Assembly (NCBI GenBank): GCA_035710745.1
Contig: DASTCX010000018.1
Coordinates: forward strand, 196,001-260,000
Direction of reading: 5' to 3'
From: Candidatus Eremiobacteraceae bacterium
GTDB lineage: Bacteria > Vulcanimicrobiota > Vulcanimicrobiia > Eremiobacterales > Eremiobacteraceae
Length of the DNA: 64,000 bases
Shown piece after piece: positions 8,393 through 16,393 of the stretch (the first letter of the stretch is position 1; every line of letters starts with the position of its first letter). A program made the position numbers and the translations under genes. The notes under the pieces were generated by a model. It was not told the origin of the DNA, ran no database searches, and saw nothing but the letters and a program-made list of their open reading frames with translations.

Positions 8393-9080
8393 GGAACCTG
8401 CGCCGCGCAGCGACAGGCGCGACCCGGTCGCAACCAAGACGTCGCATTGCGCGCGACGTTTGATTGGCCCGATCGGCGTCGACCCGATCGACTTCTTCGA
8501 CGTGTTGCACGGTCGGAACTCGTCGCCGCCGTCGCGCGCGTTGACCCACCGAGCCCTTTCGCTCTTGTTGTGGCACGCTGCGGCGATTACGCACACCGGC
8601 GCCGACGCCGCGGGGCGCCCCGTGCGCCGGCGAGCCGCTGCTTCAGCAGGCGGAATCCATCCGATTGACATCTACGTCGAAGACGATGTCAACGTTGTAA
8701 TGCGCTACGATCCTCTGCGCCACTGCCTGGGGCTCGTGCCGGGACTCTCGCGCCGGGAGTGGAGACGAAGGCGAGCCGAAGTCGCGCGGGCCATGCGCGG
8801 CAAGGGCGGCACGATGATGCTCTTGGTCGCAGATGCCGCAGCGGTCGCGGCTAGGTATCGTAATCACGAAAGTCTGGTCTACAGAGACGCCGGGTGCATG
8901 ATCGCCACGCTTCAAATGACAGCCGAAGCGCTCGGCCTCCGTTGCGTACCTCTCGGGTTCCTAGGTGAAGCGCTCGTCAAGACGTTGCGACTGGATGCAA
9001 AGCGATACGTTCCGTGCGGCGTGTTATGCGCCGGAATGCGTACGAAGGCGCGTCGGAGCGCCGCTACCGGCGGCGGTTAG
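8376..9080 (+). CDS. Nitroreductase-like (SagB/ThcOx type) protein
   Basis: 234 residues from TTG 8376, overlapping the queC-like gene. SAGGIHPIDIYV, a central RYDPL block and YRDAGCMIATLQMTAEALGLRCVPLG are hallmarks of the FMN-dependent nitroreductase fold as found in SagB/ThcOx-type oxidases. The N-terminal 50 residues are basic and poorly conserved-looking. Such enzymes oxidise or reduce with FMN. In this operon a redox step on a deazaguanine, nucleoside or peptide product is possible but unproven. It is the last gene of the rightward operon and converges on the OGG-type gene. Confidence 0.8.
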   Translation: MARPHREPAPRSDRRDPVATKTSHCARRLIGPIGVDPIDFFDVLHGRNSSPPSRALTHRALSLLLWHAAAITHTGADAAGRPVRRRAAASAGGIHPIDIYVEDDVNVVMRYDPLRHCLGLVPGLSRREWRRRRAEVARAMRGKGGTMMLLVADAAAVAARYRNHESLVYRDAGCMIATLQMTAEALGLRCVPLGFLGEALVKTLRLDAKRYVPCGVLCAGMRTKARRSAATGGG

Positions 9081-9098
9081 TTACGGCGGCCGACGGAC

Positions 9099-9857
9099 TC
9101 AGGAAGCGGTCCGAACGTCATCCAAGGCATCGCCCACGATTCGCAGCTGACGCCACATCAGATTGTCAAGGATCGAGGGCCGAACTTCGAGGCAGGCGGC
9201 GAACCGCAAGAAGCGTGACTCCGCCTCGAAGTATGTCATCTTCCTGGTTCGATCGAAAACGCCCCATCGTTCGCACCAGCGCACGATGTGGACGTCGAGA
9301 ATGGCGATGTCGTCGCATCCGAAACGGTTGCGCACGATCCACGACGCGGTCTTGGGTCCGACGCCGGGCAACTTGACGAGCGCGTCGCGCAGTTCGAGCG
9401 GACGATCGATGCCGGTCAGTTCGCGGACGCCGACGAGCGCCAGGGCGAGATGCTTGGCTTTGGACGCCGGGAATCGGTAGCGCAGTTCGCGCAACGTCAC
9501 CTCGATTCGTAGGCGATCCGGTCGTTCGATAAGCCCGGCATCCCTAAGTCGCCTGAACGCCGCGGCGCCCGCTTCGGCGCGGATGCCGAATCCGGAGAGC
9601 ATGCATATCGCCAGCTCTTCCGTCAGGCTGCGTCCCAGCGGACGCGGTGCGTATTCGCCCTTCGATTGATCCAACCACGCCTGCGCTTTCCAAAAGGCGG
9701 GCGTCGCGAAAGCCGTTGCTTCGCCCCACTCCGTCTCCCCGTAAACCCGATCTCCTGGGTCGGGCATGGTGAGCCAATCTGGTCGCCCTTCGTTCAGTCG
9801 CACGACGCGTTGCATAAAACAAGTATACCTGTTAACAAGGTTTTGTCCCTCCGGCAT
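9099..9857 (-). CDS. HhH-GPD DNA glycosylase/lyase, OGG type
   Basis: 252 residues. The helix-hairpin-helix LPGVGPKTASWIV lies at 163-175 with catalytic Lys169, and the conserved Asp is at 188 in AILDVHIVRW. The Lys plus Asp pair is that of OGG/AGOG bifunctional glycosylases, which excise 8-oxoguanine and cut the strand. OGG-like proteins are also components of type IV CBASS loci, next to QueC paralogues. The gene converges on the nitroreductase gene with 18 bases between stops. ATG 9857 has GGAGG about 13 bases upstream; ATG 9821 is an alternative. Excision of modified purines from phage or host DNA is a plausible role. Confidence 0.88.
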   Translation of the reverse strand: MPEGQNLVNRYTCFMQRVVRLNEGRPDWLTMPDPGDRVYGETEWGEATAFATPAFWKAQAWLDQSKGEYAPRPLGRSLTEELAICMLSGFGIRAEAGAAAFRRLRDAGLIERPDRLRIEVTLRELRYRFPASKAKHLALALVGVRELTGIDRPLELRDALVKLPGVGPKTASWIVRNRFGCDDIAILDVHIVRWCERWGVFDRTRKMTYFEAESRFLRFAACLEVRPSILDNLMWRQLRIVGDALDDVRTAS

Positions 9858-9883
9858 GCCAATGGTCGAGCCTCCGAAACGAC

Positions 9884-10087
9884 ATGAAAGTGACCTACGA
9901 CATCCCGGAGCGCAGCAAATATGCGCTTGAGGAAATCAAGGCGAAGCTACGGCGCCAAGGGCTCCGAGGCGTGTTCGAGCGCGCCATTATCGCATTTCTG
10001 ATCGACGAAGCGAGTCTGCCCAGGTTGGCGCAACATTTCACCGCTGTTCCGAGAGCGCGAGGGCGGACAATGAGAAGTGCGCGGTGA
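9884..10087 (+). CDS. Small helical protein, RHH-like
   Basis: 67 residues: an amphipathic helix (ALEEIKAKLRRQGLRGVFERAIIAFLIDEA) between a short strand-like start (MKVTYDIPERS) and a basic tail. The size and strand-helix-helix layout recall ribbon-helix-helix DNA-binding antitoxins or regulators, but no signature is decisive. It is divergent from the OGG-type gene with 26 bases between starts. Confidence 0.5.
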   Translation: MKVTYDIPERSKYALEEIKAKLRRQGLRGVFERAIIAFLIDEASLPRLAQHFTAVPRARGRTMRSAR

Positions 10088-10143
10088 CCCGATATGACAA
10101 GGCTTTGCACTCAAATACGCAATCCCGGGACGCTACCGATGGA

Positions 10144-10175
10144 ATTTGTGTGCAGGTCGAGTCATTTGCGTGCAG
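10144..10175 (+). repeat. Direct repeat, two copies of ATTTGYGTGCAG
   Basis: ATTTGTGTGCAG (10144-10155) and ATTTGCGTGCAG (10164-10175) match in 11 of 12 positions with a 20-base period, about two helical turns. That spacing suits a dimeric regulator binding one face of DNA. The remaining bases between 10088 and 10337 show no other signal. Confidence 0.4.
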
Positions 10176-10337
10176 ACTCATGCGCGGCATCCTTCGGAGT
10201 TCGCCGACGCCTCATCTCTCGGCTAGATAGGTACCGGCCGTGTCAGCCGAAGTAAAGCGAGCTAGGACAGCGCGCGAAAAAATCAACGATTCCGCTCCCC
10301 GATTTGACGCCGCTTTGCGAATTGGTACTGACAATGG

Positions 10338-10451
10338 ATGGAAAAGGCCGTTACGACAAGACCAAACGTAGCCGGCAAGCTCGGACAGTGGCCCGATCGA
10401 CATGTCAAGGCCATCCTCGCTTGTGGCGGTGTGATTAAGGCGCAACGCTGA
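10338..10451 (+). CDS. Possible 37-residue small protein
   Basis: ATG 10338 to TGA 10449-10451. The frame reads as ordinary protein (VAGKLGQWPDRHVKAILACG) and its stop is followed immediately by the GTG start of the next gene, in the same frame. It is either a tiny coupled gene or the 5' part of a single gene interrupted by TGA. There is no strong ribosome binding site. Confidence 0.35.
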   Translation: MEKAVTTRPNVAGKLGQWPDRHVKAILACGGVIKAQR

Positions 10452-10919
10452 GTGGCGGATACGAAGCGAACTTCGAGCGGCTTTCGAGATCTCCGCGAGT
10501 GGAGGTTTACTAACGGATCGTTTCCGGAACTTGTTGGGGTCGCCTGTGCATTCGCGCTCGCAACATTTTCCGACCTCAATCCCGCTGAGCACCGTTTGCA
10601 CCTGTACGCCTATACAGATGAAGAACGATGCGACGTCACGCGCTACCTGCGCATCTCCGGTAAAGGGCCCGAGGCCCGACTTGGAATCGCAATCCTCCGG
10701 TGGTTCGGTCTTCGTATCGCGACGGGCTCGGTCAGTATTTATTGCATGATCCCGTCTCAGGCACCGGCACGCGTCGTCTTCGCCGCTCGCGCCGCCGTCG
10801 TCGACTTCTTCGTCAACAAGGGGCTGACCGTTCCATACGATGCGCCCAACTGGCTGGTGACGGGGAAGAAAAACCGCCACGATTGCAACACGCGATTCTC
10901 CGAAATGGTCGTCGGATAG
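10452..10919 (+). CDS. Hypothetical soluble protein
   Basis: 155 residues from GTG 10452, the first possible start after an in-frame TGA. Segments such as FPELVGVACAFALATF and ARVVFAARAAVVDFFVNKGL are helical, and the C-terminus has PNWLVTGKKNRHDCNTRF. No family is recognised. A 284-codon frame on the opposite strand covers the same DNA but has shadow-like composition, so I take this strand as coding. Confidence 0.55.
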   Translation: MADTKRTSSGFRDLREWRFTNGSFPELVGVACAFALATFSDLNPAEHRLHLYAYTDEERCDVTRYLRISGKGPEARLGIAILRWFGLRIATGSVSIYCMIPSQAPARVVFAARAAVVDFFVNKGLTVPYDAPNWLVTGKKNRHDCNTRFSEMVVG

Positions 10920-11064
10920 ACTGGCTCGCACCGCATCAACTCTTGCGCTCCCCGAGACCGTTCGTGTTCGTCTCACAGCCCAACGCCGTCGGATCCCCGT
11001 CGGTGCGTTCGACGGATCCAAGCCTGGATGTGCCATCCCCATCATCGGAGAATGGTTCCGGCCC

Positions 11065-11505
11065 ATGTCCGGATTGAACGAGTCGCTTCAAAAGATCATT
11101 GATGCCCAGCGAATCCAGGGGCAACGCTTTCATAGCATGCAAGTGCAGATGAAGAGCGTGCACGAAGCTGTCGAAAACAGCCTGCGCCAAGCTTGCCTTC
11201 AAAGGCACCCGGTGACCAACAAGGAGCTGGTATCAGTTACGGTCGCCCCTGATCGAGACAAACCGACGCATGTGCTGATCCGGGCGTTTGACGGCAAGTC
11301 GATAGACTTTCGGCTGCTGCCGACCGGCAAACTCGAAGTGACGACGCCCGACTTCAGCATCGGCATCGTCGAGTTGAGGGTGAGCGGCGGTTCAGCCGGC
11401 ATGACGGACGTGGATTTCGTGACGGCCGAGGAGAGACGGTTTGGTTTAGGAGACGTGCTCAGTCGATTCTTCAAGACCGTGCTGGACGACCTCGAGGATG
11501 CCTGA
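11065..11505 (+). CDS. Conflict-cassette protein A, coiled-coil start
   Basis: 146 residues. The first 50 form an amphipathic helix (LNESLQKIIDAQRIQGQRFH), followed by a beta-rich part (ELVSVTVAPDRDKPTHVLIR, LEVTTPDFSIGIVELRVSG) and a helical tail (LSRFFKTVLDDLED). Function unknown. It is the first of three tightly linked genes; the third domain downstream resembles accessory domains of NTP-dependent conflict systems, so this protein may be a partner in such a cassette. Confidence 0.65.
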   Translation: MSGLNESLQKIIDAQRIQGQRFHSMQVQMKSVHEAVENSLRQACLQRHPVTNKELVSVTVAPDRDKPTHVLIRAFDGKSIDFRLLPTGKLEVTTPDFSIGIVELRVSGGSAGMTDVDFVTAEERRFGLGDVLSRFFKTVLDDLEDA

Positions 11506-11506
11506 A

Positions 11507-11911
11507 ATGTCGGATTTGGAAAAACTGATCGACTCCGGCGGCGACGGCTCGCTCATCATTTTCGGGCCATCACCTGGGCCGCCTCGTGCTGGCCGCCAAC
11601 ATCTTCGCGACATTCGAAAAGAAATCGCATCCGCGGAAGAGCCGGCACCCGAGAGCGAAATTCCTGGACCTGCCGAGCACGCAGTCCGATCGAGCCGCAT
11701 TCGCAAGAATCTCGACAAGGCGCTCGACGCATTAAGAGACGTCTTTCAGTCGAGCGTCGGCAAGAAGATAGGCGAATTCGAACTTGACGAGATCGAGGTC
11801 GGCCTCGAGATCTCGACGGACGGCAAGGTCGGCGTTCTCGGGGTCGGCATCGGCGTTTCCGGCAAGAGCAACATCACGATCAAGTTCAAAAGGGCGGGCA
11901 AGTCCGAATGA
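11507..11911 (+). CDS. Protein with Pepco/Trypco-like accessory domain
   Basis: 134 residues. The N-terminal 70 are low-complexity, with a Pro/Glu-rich linker. The C-terminal domain (GKKIGEFELDEIEVGLEIS, then VGVLGVGIGVSGKSNITIKF) has the pattern of the Pepco/Trypco domains that accompany peptidases and NTPases in conflict systems, by resemblance only. ATG 11507 is preferred because GAGG lies 9 bases upstream; ATG 11498 touches that site. The stop overlaps the next start (ATGA). Confidence 0.65.
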   Translation: MSDLEKLIDSGGDGSLIIFGPSPGPPRAGRQHLRDIRKEIASAEEPAPESEIPGPAEHAVRSSRIRKNLDKALDALRDVFQSSVGKKIGEFELDEIEVGLEISTDGKVGVLGVGIGVSGKSNITIKFKRAGKSE

Positions 11912-12201
11912 CGCTCGCCGAGGCACGAACGCTATACGAGGAGTTGTCATCGCGAGTCATGCGCTCAGCACGAACGCCCTGGGGAACCAGTCGACCGAGC
12001 GAGGAATACTCTTCCATCGGCACGTCTCTTGGGTACAACGGCCGCGACGGCTGCGTCGAACTCGTCCGAGATCACGTTTATTGGCATCCAGAGTACGGCG
12101 TCGAAGCCGGTCTTCACATCGACCTACCAAACGACGTCGAATCGGCGTGGAAAATAATCGAGGCCGGCTATCCCGAGCGGCTCCGAATGCACCGAAGCTG
12201 A
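11908..12201 (+). CDS. Hypothetical protein, third gene of the cassette
   Basis: 97 residues, starting inside the previous stop (ATGA at 11908-11911). Features are a GCVELVRDHVYWHPEYG block and a helical end (VESAWKIIEAGYPERLRM). No family is recognised. Tight coupling to the Pepco/Trypco-like gene implies joint function. It converges on the SEFIR gene. Confidence 0.65.
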   Translation: MTLAEARTLYEELSSRVMRSARTPWGTSRPSEEYSSIGTSLGYNGRDGCVELVRDHVYWHPEYGVEAGLHIDLPNDVESAWKIIEAGYPERLRMHRS

Positions 12202-12293
12202 TTCGCAGTGAGGTCCGCCGCCATCGACTTGCGGACCCACGCGAACCCGACGCCGGCAATCCGCTGGACGCCCCGACGGAAACGACTACGTCG

Positions 12294-13523
12294 TCATGCC
12301 GACGATGCCCGAAGCGGACAACGACCAGATACCTCGATGCGGGTCGCCTCGACGTTGGAGAATAGTTTGCGACGGACGCCTTCGAAATCGACAACAACCG
12401 CGTCTTCGGCCGACTCGAGAGTAAAGCGATCGATTCTTTCAACGGTGCCACTGAGCACGAGACCCGTGACGCACGCGAGGCGGGCGATTTCGATGAACTC
12501 GTCGGAGCGCGGATCGTACTCGGCTGCAAGCGGAGGTATCGGCGAGCACTTCACGATCAGGCGATCCGAAGTCGAGTGACTTCCATCGAGGAAACTCTCG
12601 AACGTCGTCGCATTCAGGCGGTCGACCATCCTATCCGTGGACCTCGACGCCGGGCGCTCATCGAGCAGGATCCGGCGCGCCCGCATCAGGGCGAACTCGT
12701 CGGCCGAAACGCCGTTGAACGAGAAATCGTCCATATATCCGCCGTCGGCCTGCCGCTCTTCGAGGGTCAGTTCGACGCGATCATCCGAACCGTCTATCAG
12801 CTCGCGATAGTCCCTCACGGTCGCGAATAGAGCCGTCTGCGCGTAGGCCACTGCCATCGGTCGGCGTTCGTCGCGGAGCGCCTGTAGGCGCGTCAAGTCA
12901 GCGTGGGATTCCGGGCGCAAGATTAGCTTCAGGGCCTTTCCGCGATCCACCGAGGACAGCCGAAATACGAGCGCCGAGCCGCCGTGAGGCTGGATCAAAG
13001 CGAACCGAGGCATGGGACGGCGACTTGAAGGCACGGGCCCTAGCGGTTTTATCGAACCGAGAGGCGGCCGCGGATGCGCGGGTTGGTCCGTGAGACGACG
13101 ATAGAGCTTCTCGTACCCGTCCGGTCGGCTCAGATCGTAACGCGCTACGCCGCGCAAGAACTCCGGGATGAATTTCTCGTCGGACGCTTTGAGAAGGACG
13201 GGGATGATCGCGACATTCGAGCCCTGCTCCTCCACCGCGCGTTGGACGAGCAGGCCGCTCTCGAACGTCGCCCCGAGTCCGACCCCGGGAGCGTCCTGAA
13301 GCGTGAACCTCCGGTAGTATCGTTCGGATGCGATGACCAACACGGTCCGCGTCGTCATCATCTCCGTCATCCAGCGGCCCCAACCTTGAGGGGGCGCATC
13401 GTCGTAAGCGTCCACCTCGCAGTCGACGCCCTCGGAGCGAAGGCGATCGCTCAGCTCGACGACTTGCGCGTCCGACGGACCGTGCGCATACGATATCGCC
13501 ACTTTGGGGGGTTCCCGTTGCAC
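12294..13523 (-). CDS. SEFIR-domain protein, candidate TIR-like defence effector
   Basis: 409 residues from GTG 13523. Residues about 6-150 are a SEFIR domain: VAISYAHGPSD, LSDRLRSEGVDCEVDAYDD, PPQGWGRWM and VLVIASERYYRRF, with a second conserved block LGATFESGLLVQ. SEFIR belongs to the TIR/STIR superfamily, and some bacterial SEFIR proteins have been reported to act in phage defence by NAD depletion. Residues 170-400 are a beta-rich partner domain that I cannot name and that may be the sensor. It is probably the last gene of the leftward eight-gene operon, 104 bases after the HNH-like gene. Confidence 0.85.
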   Translation of the reverse strand: MQREPPKVAISYAHGPSDAQVVELSDRLRSEGVDCEVDAYDDAPPQGWGRWMTEMMTTRTVLVIASERYYRRFTLQDAPGVGLGATFESGLLVQRAVEEQGSNVAIIPVLLKASDEKFIPEFLRGVARYDLSRPDGYEKLYRRLTDQPAHPRPPLGSIKPLGPVPSSRRPMPRFALIQPHGGSALVFRLSSVDRGKALKLILRPESHADLTRLQALRDERRPMAVAYAQTALFATVRDYRELIDGSDDRVELTLEERQADGGYMDDFSFNGVSADEFALMRARRILLDERPASRSTDRMVDRLNATTFESFLDGSHSTSDRLIVKCSPIPPLAAEYDPRSDEFIEIARLACVTGLVLSGTVERIDRFTLESAEDAVVVDFEGVRRKLFSNVEATRIEVSGRCPLRASSA

Positions 13524-13627
13524 AATGCGTCATCCGGCGCTGTCCAGCGCGATTCCTAGGCGATGCCAGTACAGTGCTCGACAAGGTCGACGCACTCGGC
13601 GCCGTGGCTTGCCGGCGGCCGACACGG

Positions 13628-14530
13628 CTACAAGATCACGCCGAGCACGACGTCGTACACGGGCATGAAGTTGATGTTACAGAGCTGCAGCCGACCGACG
13701 ACGTATTGCGTGCGCGGATTCTTGAGGTCGATCTCCTTTCGGACGTGAATCGCATGCCGGCGCTCCTGCGGCAGCACCAGGTCGGGCCTGAGCTGAGGGC
13801 CGCCGATGAAATATCGTCCCCATGAGTTGTCGCCTCGGGGGGACGTAATGTAATCCAAGATGAGCGGCCTGAAGCGCTCGACGTCCAGATAGATCGCGAA
13901 GCAGTATGCGATCTTGGCGAGCATCTTCATCAAGTTTTCGTCGTCGCGGCGCGAAAGAAGGCATGTACGTCTCCGATCCTCCGCGAGCAGGGCGCAAAGC
14001 CGCGATTCGGTCTCGGGCTTCGTGCTCGTGATGTACTTGAATTTTGGCCGGTAGTCGAGAGGCCATCTGCGGCCGTCGGCGAGGATCTGCGGACCCTCGT
14101 CAAACCGAGGCATCTCCAAGAGATAAGGATGGCGGCTGACAGGGATCTCGGCCGTCTCGACGGTCCCGTCTCGAAGGAGAAACCGTTCCTCGATAACCGG
14201 GTCGTCGGGATTGCCGCGAGGGTGCTCGCGGCGGTAGCGCCTTTTAAAACGAGACCCGTACAATTTATCGTGCAGGCGCGCCGGATGCAACGGGCCTTCG
14301 AGCGCCTTCGTCTCGATGTACGACGTCAGCTTCTGGTGCGTGACGCACGTAGCCGCAAGCAGCTCCCACTTGCCCATCAAACCGTCCGGCGCACCATGCT
14401 CTCTCGTCAATTTGTAAAACGGCGGCGTGAGTTCGCAGTAGATGCAGCGACCGATATACTCGGCTCCCTCAGCCGGCGTTCGGGAGATCGTGAGCGGCTG
14501 CTGCAGCAAGATCGAGAGAGAATCAGTCAC
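13628..14530 (-). CDS. HNH-like endonuclease
   Basis: 300 residues from GTG 14530, with GGAGGACAT upstream. Near the N-terminus CIYC, LTREHGAPDGLMGKWELLAA and TCVTHQKLTS form a CxxC...EH...CxxH arrangement, as in compact HNH nucleases where EH supplies the general base. The remaining 230 residues are mixed alpha/beta with no named domain. The position between small proteins and a SEFIR effector, under an XRE-ImmA switch, suggests a defence or toxin role rather than restriction of a known type. Confidence 0.65.
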   Translation of the reverse strand: MTDSLSILLQQPLTISRTPAEGAEYIGRCIYCELTPPFYKLTREHGAPDGLMGKWELLAATCVTHQKLTSYIETKALEGPLHPARLHDKLYGSRFKRRYRREHPRGNPDDPVIEERFLLRDGTVETAEIPVSRHPYLLEMPRFDEGPQILADGRRWPLDYRPKFKYITSTKPETESRLCALLAEDRRRTCLLSRRDDENLMKMLAKIAYCFAIYLDVERFRPLILDYITSPRGDNSWGRYFIGGPQLRPDLVLPQERRHAIHVRKEIDLKNPRTQYVVGRLQLCNINFMPVYDVVLGVIL

Positions 14531-14613
14531 GGCTCATCGCGCATGTCCTCCAGTTTCGCCCGCGTCGGGTGACTCGATAAGGTTCACGCCGCGCCGCACG
14601 TGCTTGTCCGACC

Positions 14614-14823
14614 CTAAGGCATCGGCATCGTGAACGTTTGGTCCCCTCGGATCGCGTCGGCTGTCGACGCAGACACGTCGACGACGAGCGTCGTTGAAGG
14701 AAGAGGACCGCTTCCCAACCCAGGCGGCAGCACCGGATCGTGGCGCACTTCGAACCTTACCGCACGAAGGTCGGCGCGGCTTCCGGTCGAGATTCCGGTC
14801 ACCTTGAATACGAGTTGCGTCAT
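14614..14823 (-). CDS. Small hypothetical protein
   Basis: 69 residues, beta-rich (QLVFKVTGISTGSRADLRAV, STTLVVDVSASTADAIRG). A purine-rich GAGGACGGAG precedes the ATG. Function unknown. It lies 19 bases after the YjzC-like gene in the leftward operon. Confidence 0.5.
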   Translation of the reverse strand: MTQLVFKVTGISTGSRADLRAVRFEVRHDPVLPPGLGSGPLPSTTLVVDVSASTADAIRGDQTFTMPMP

Positions 14824-14842
14824 CGCTCCGTCCTCGACCCGA

Positions 14843-15010
14843 CTAGTCGATGTATTCCCAGGTGCAATCTTTCCCGTGATGATCGCCCCAATGGTCGCAA
14901 GGCGCGAACTTCGTCCCCTTCTTCACGCTGTCTCGGGTTCCGTTGAACTGCTTGCACTCGACGCGACCGTCGCGGGGGACGATCTCGCCGGGCTTGTATT
15001 GCTGAGCCAT
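14843..15010 (-). CDS. YjzC-like small protein
   Basis: 55 residues from ATG 15010: AQQYKPGEIVPRDGRVE, then VKKGTKFAPC and a CTWEYI end. The pattern resembles the YjzC family of small proteins whose role is unknown. AGGAGAG lies about 6 bases upstream of this ATG, so the longer frame starting at 15058 is rejected. Two Cys and three His in CDHWGDHHGKDC could bind metal. Confidence 0.65.
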   Translation of the reverse strand: MAQQYKPGEIVPRDGRVECKQFNGTRDSVKKGTKFAPCDHWGDHHGKDCTWEYID

Positions 15011-15060
15011 CTTCTCTCCTCTTATTCTCTGGTTTTTGGCGCCGGACGGCGCCTTCACGA

Positions 15061-15630
15061 TTAGCGGCGCGCAGCCGTCATACGCACGACGGCGTCGTAA
15101 AAATCAGCGACGTCCTCGACGATCGACTCCGCGACTTGCTCCGACGTCAAGAACGACTCGCCGCCACCGCGCCAACGGATTGCGAACCCGTCCTTCGCGC
15201 TTACGGCTATCGGATGCAGTGTGCGTGACCTTTGACGTGGCACACGCGGCCTGAGGGCGTCCGGCAGCATCGAGTGCAACGATCCGACGGGGGAGGCGCC
15301 ATAGACGACGATTCTCAATTCTTGTGATCCGGCATTCGTAATGAGCTGATAGTACATCACCTCGGCGGCGGCGATACCGCGGCGCACCTTCTCAGGGCTG
15401 TTGCGCGCGAAGGCGAACGGCACGGCTTCGGGACGCAGAACCGCGTTCGCCTTGGCGACGAACTCCCCGATTAGATCAAAAAGCCGGTTCGCCTCGGCAG
15501 GCGCACTGGCATAGCAGAAACGTTCGGCCTCGTCGCGCTCAGCTCGAGCGGTCGCGTCCGCCAGTCCTTCGAGCTTGCGGCTCTCTTCGCGCCGCCGCAG
15601 CCGGTCTTCGAACGACTCTTTTCCAGGCAT
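15061..15630 (-). CDS. Hypothetical protein of the XRE-ImmA-controlled operon
   Basis: 189 residues. A charged helical N-terminus (EDRLRRREESRKLEGLAD) is followed by a mixed domain with the strand LRIVVYGASPVGS and a helical end (VAESIVEDVADFYDAVVRMT). No family is recognised. It starts 2 bases after the stop of the preceding gene, so it is in the operon. Confidence 0.65.
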   Translation of the reverse strand: MPGKESFEDRLRRREESRKLEGLADATARAERDEAERFCYASAPAEANRLFDLIGEFVAKANAVLRPEAVPFAFARNSPEKVRRGIAAAEVMYYQLITNAGSQELRIVVYGASPVGSLHSMLPDALRPRVPRQRSRTLHPIAVSAKDGFAIRWRGGGESFLTSEQVAESIVEDVADFYDAVVRMTAARR

Positions 15631-15632
15631 GG

Positions 15633-15971
15633 CTACCCTTGGATGGCGTCGCCGTCGTCCGGCATCGCCGTGGCTATCGCATCCCCGATCATCTCGTCAA
15701 AGTGCACGAGCGCCATTTCGATGAAACGGCCATGATAAATCCCATACACTTCTTTAGACAAGTGGACCCCGACGGGCGCGAGTATGTTGAGAAGGAGAGC
15801 TTCGTCTTCGACGGTCGGGCGCAGCCAGGCGTCCTCATCCCACTGATCGGCCGAATGCGTGAAGTCGCCGTCGTCATCTCGATCCCACGTTTCGATGTGG
15901 CCCTCGTCGATAGCGTCGTTGATCGCGTCGAGCAGCTCGCCCGGATCCTCCGTGTAGAGCCGGATCGCCAT
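15633..15971 (-). CDS. Acidic hypothetical protein
   Basis: 112 residues, very acidic (DAINDAIDEGHIETWDRDDD). The RLYTEDPGELLDAI start and DEALLLNILAPVG core suggest a small alpha/beta fold; an inhibitor or immunity-like role is possible but only a guess from charge. Its ATG follows immediately after the TAG of the upstream micro-gene. Confidence 0.65.
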   Translation of the reverse strand: MAIRLYTEDPGELLDAINDAIDEGHIETWDRDDDGDFTHSADQWDEDAWLRPTVEDEALLLNILAPVGVHLSKEVYGIYHGRFIEMALVHFDEMIGDAIATAMPDDGDAIQG

Positions 15972-16118
15972 CTAGAACAGGCTCGCGACGTTCACCGCCG
16001 CCAGCGCGGCCTTGACTCCTCGGCCATACGTCGGGTGTTGCTCAAAGCGCTTAAGCGCCACGTAGAGCGTCAGGAGAGCGAGAGCCGCATAAAGCACGTG
16101 CTCGGCCTTCATCGTCAT
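15972..16118 (-). CDS. Short single-helix membrane protein
   Basis: 48 residues from ATG 16118, or 46 from ATG 16112. One hydrophobic helix (VLYAALALLTLYVAL) is followed by a basic stretch and an amphipathic end (VKAALAAVNVASLF). The stop of the upstream gene overlaps its first ATG (TGATG) and its own TAG abuts the next ATG, so it sits exactly inside the operon. Too short for most gene callers. Confidence 0.6.
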   Translation of the reverse strand: MTMKAEHVLYAALALLTLYVALKRFEQHPTYGRGVKAALAAVNVASLF

Positions 16119-16339
16119 CACCTATGCTTTCGGACCAGTTGGCTTAGAGAATCGACCCCTTTGCGGTCGAGCAGCGTGTCGAGCTTCATGTCGCTCCGCA
16201 CGCCCGGCGCGAAGTCGTCGCCGTAGATGTCGCGCAGCGTGCCAACGAGCGTGCTGCCGTTCTTCCTCCGAATCTCGCCGGACTCGTCTCGGCAGCGGCT
16301 GTCAAGGCCGGTACGGCATCCTCGTGCATTTCTAGCCAT
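16118..16339 (-). CDS. First gene of leftward operon, small conserved-looking protein
   Basis: 73 residues. Core CRDESGEIRRKNGSTLVGTL and a helical end with DMKLDTLLDRKGVDSLSQLV. The pattern RRKNGSTLVGTLRDIYG looks strongly constrained, but I cannot name the family. GGAGGTC lies 9 bases before the ATG and a good promoter follows upstream. It is the natural first target of the XRE repressor read on the other strand. Confidence 0.7.
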   Translation of the reverse strand: MARNARGCRTGLDSRCRDESGEIRRKNGSTLVGTLRDIYGDDFAPGVRSDMKLDTLLDRKGVDSLSQLVRKHR

Positions 16340-16393
16340 GTTGCTTGACCTCCGTGTCGCGCCAGCCGGCGCGCGTCGACCTAAATCCCCTGT

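Noticed and set aside
10212-11066. 284-codon minus-strand frame
   Set aside because: It covers the better-looking plus-strand gene at 10452-10919 and has the Arg/Ser-rich, motif-free composition of a shadow frame.
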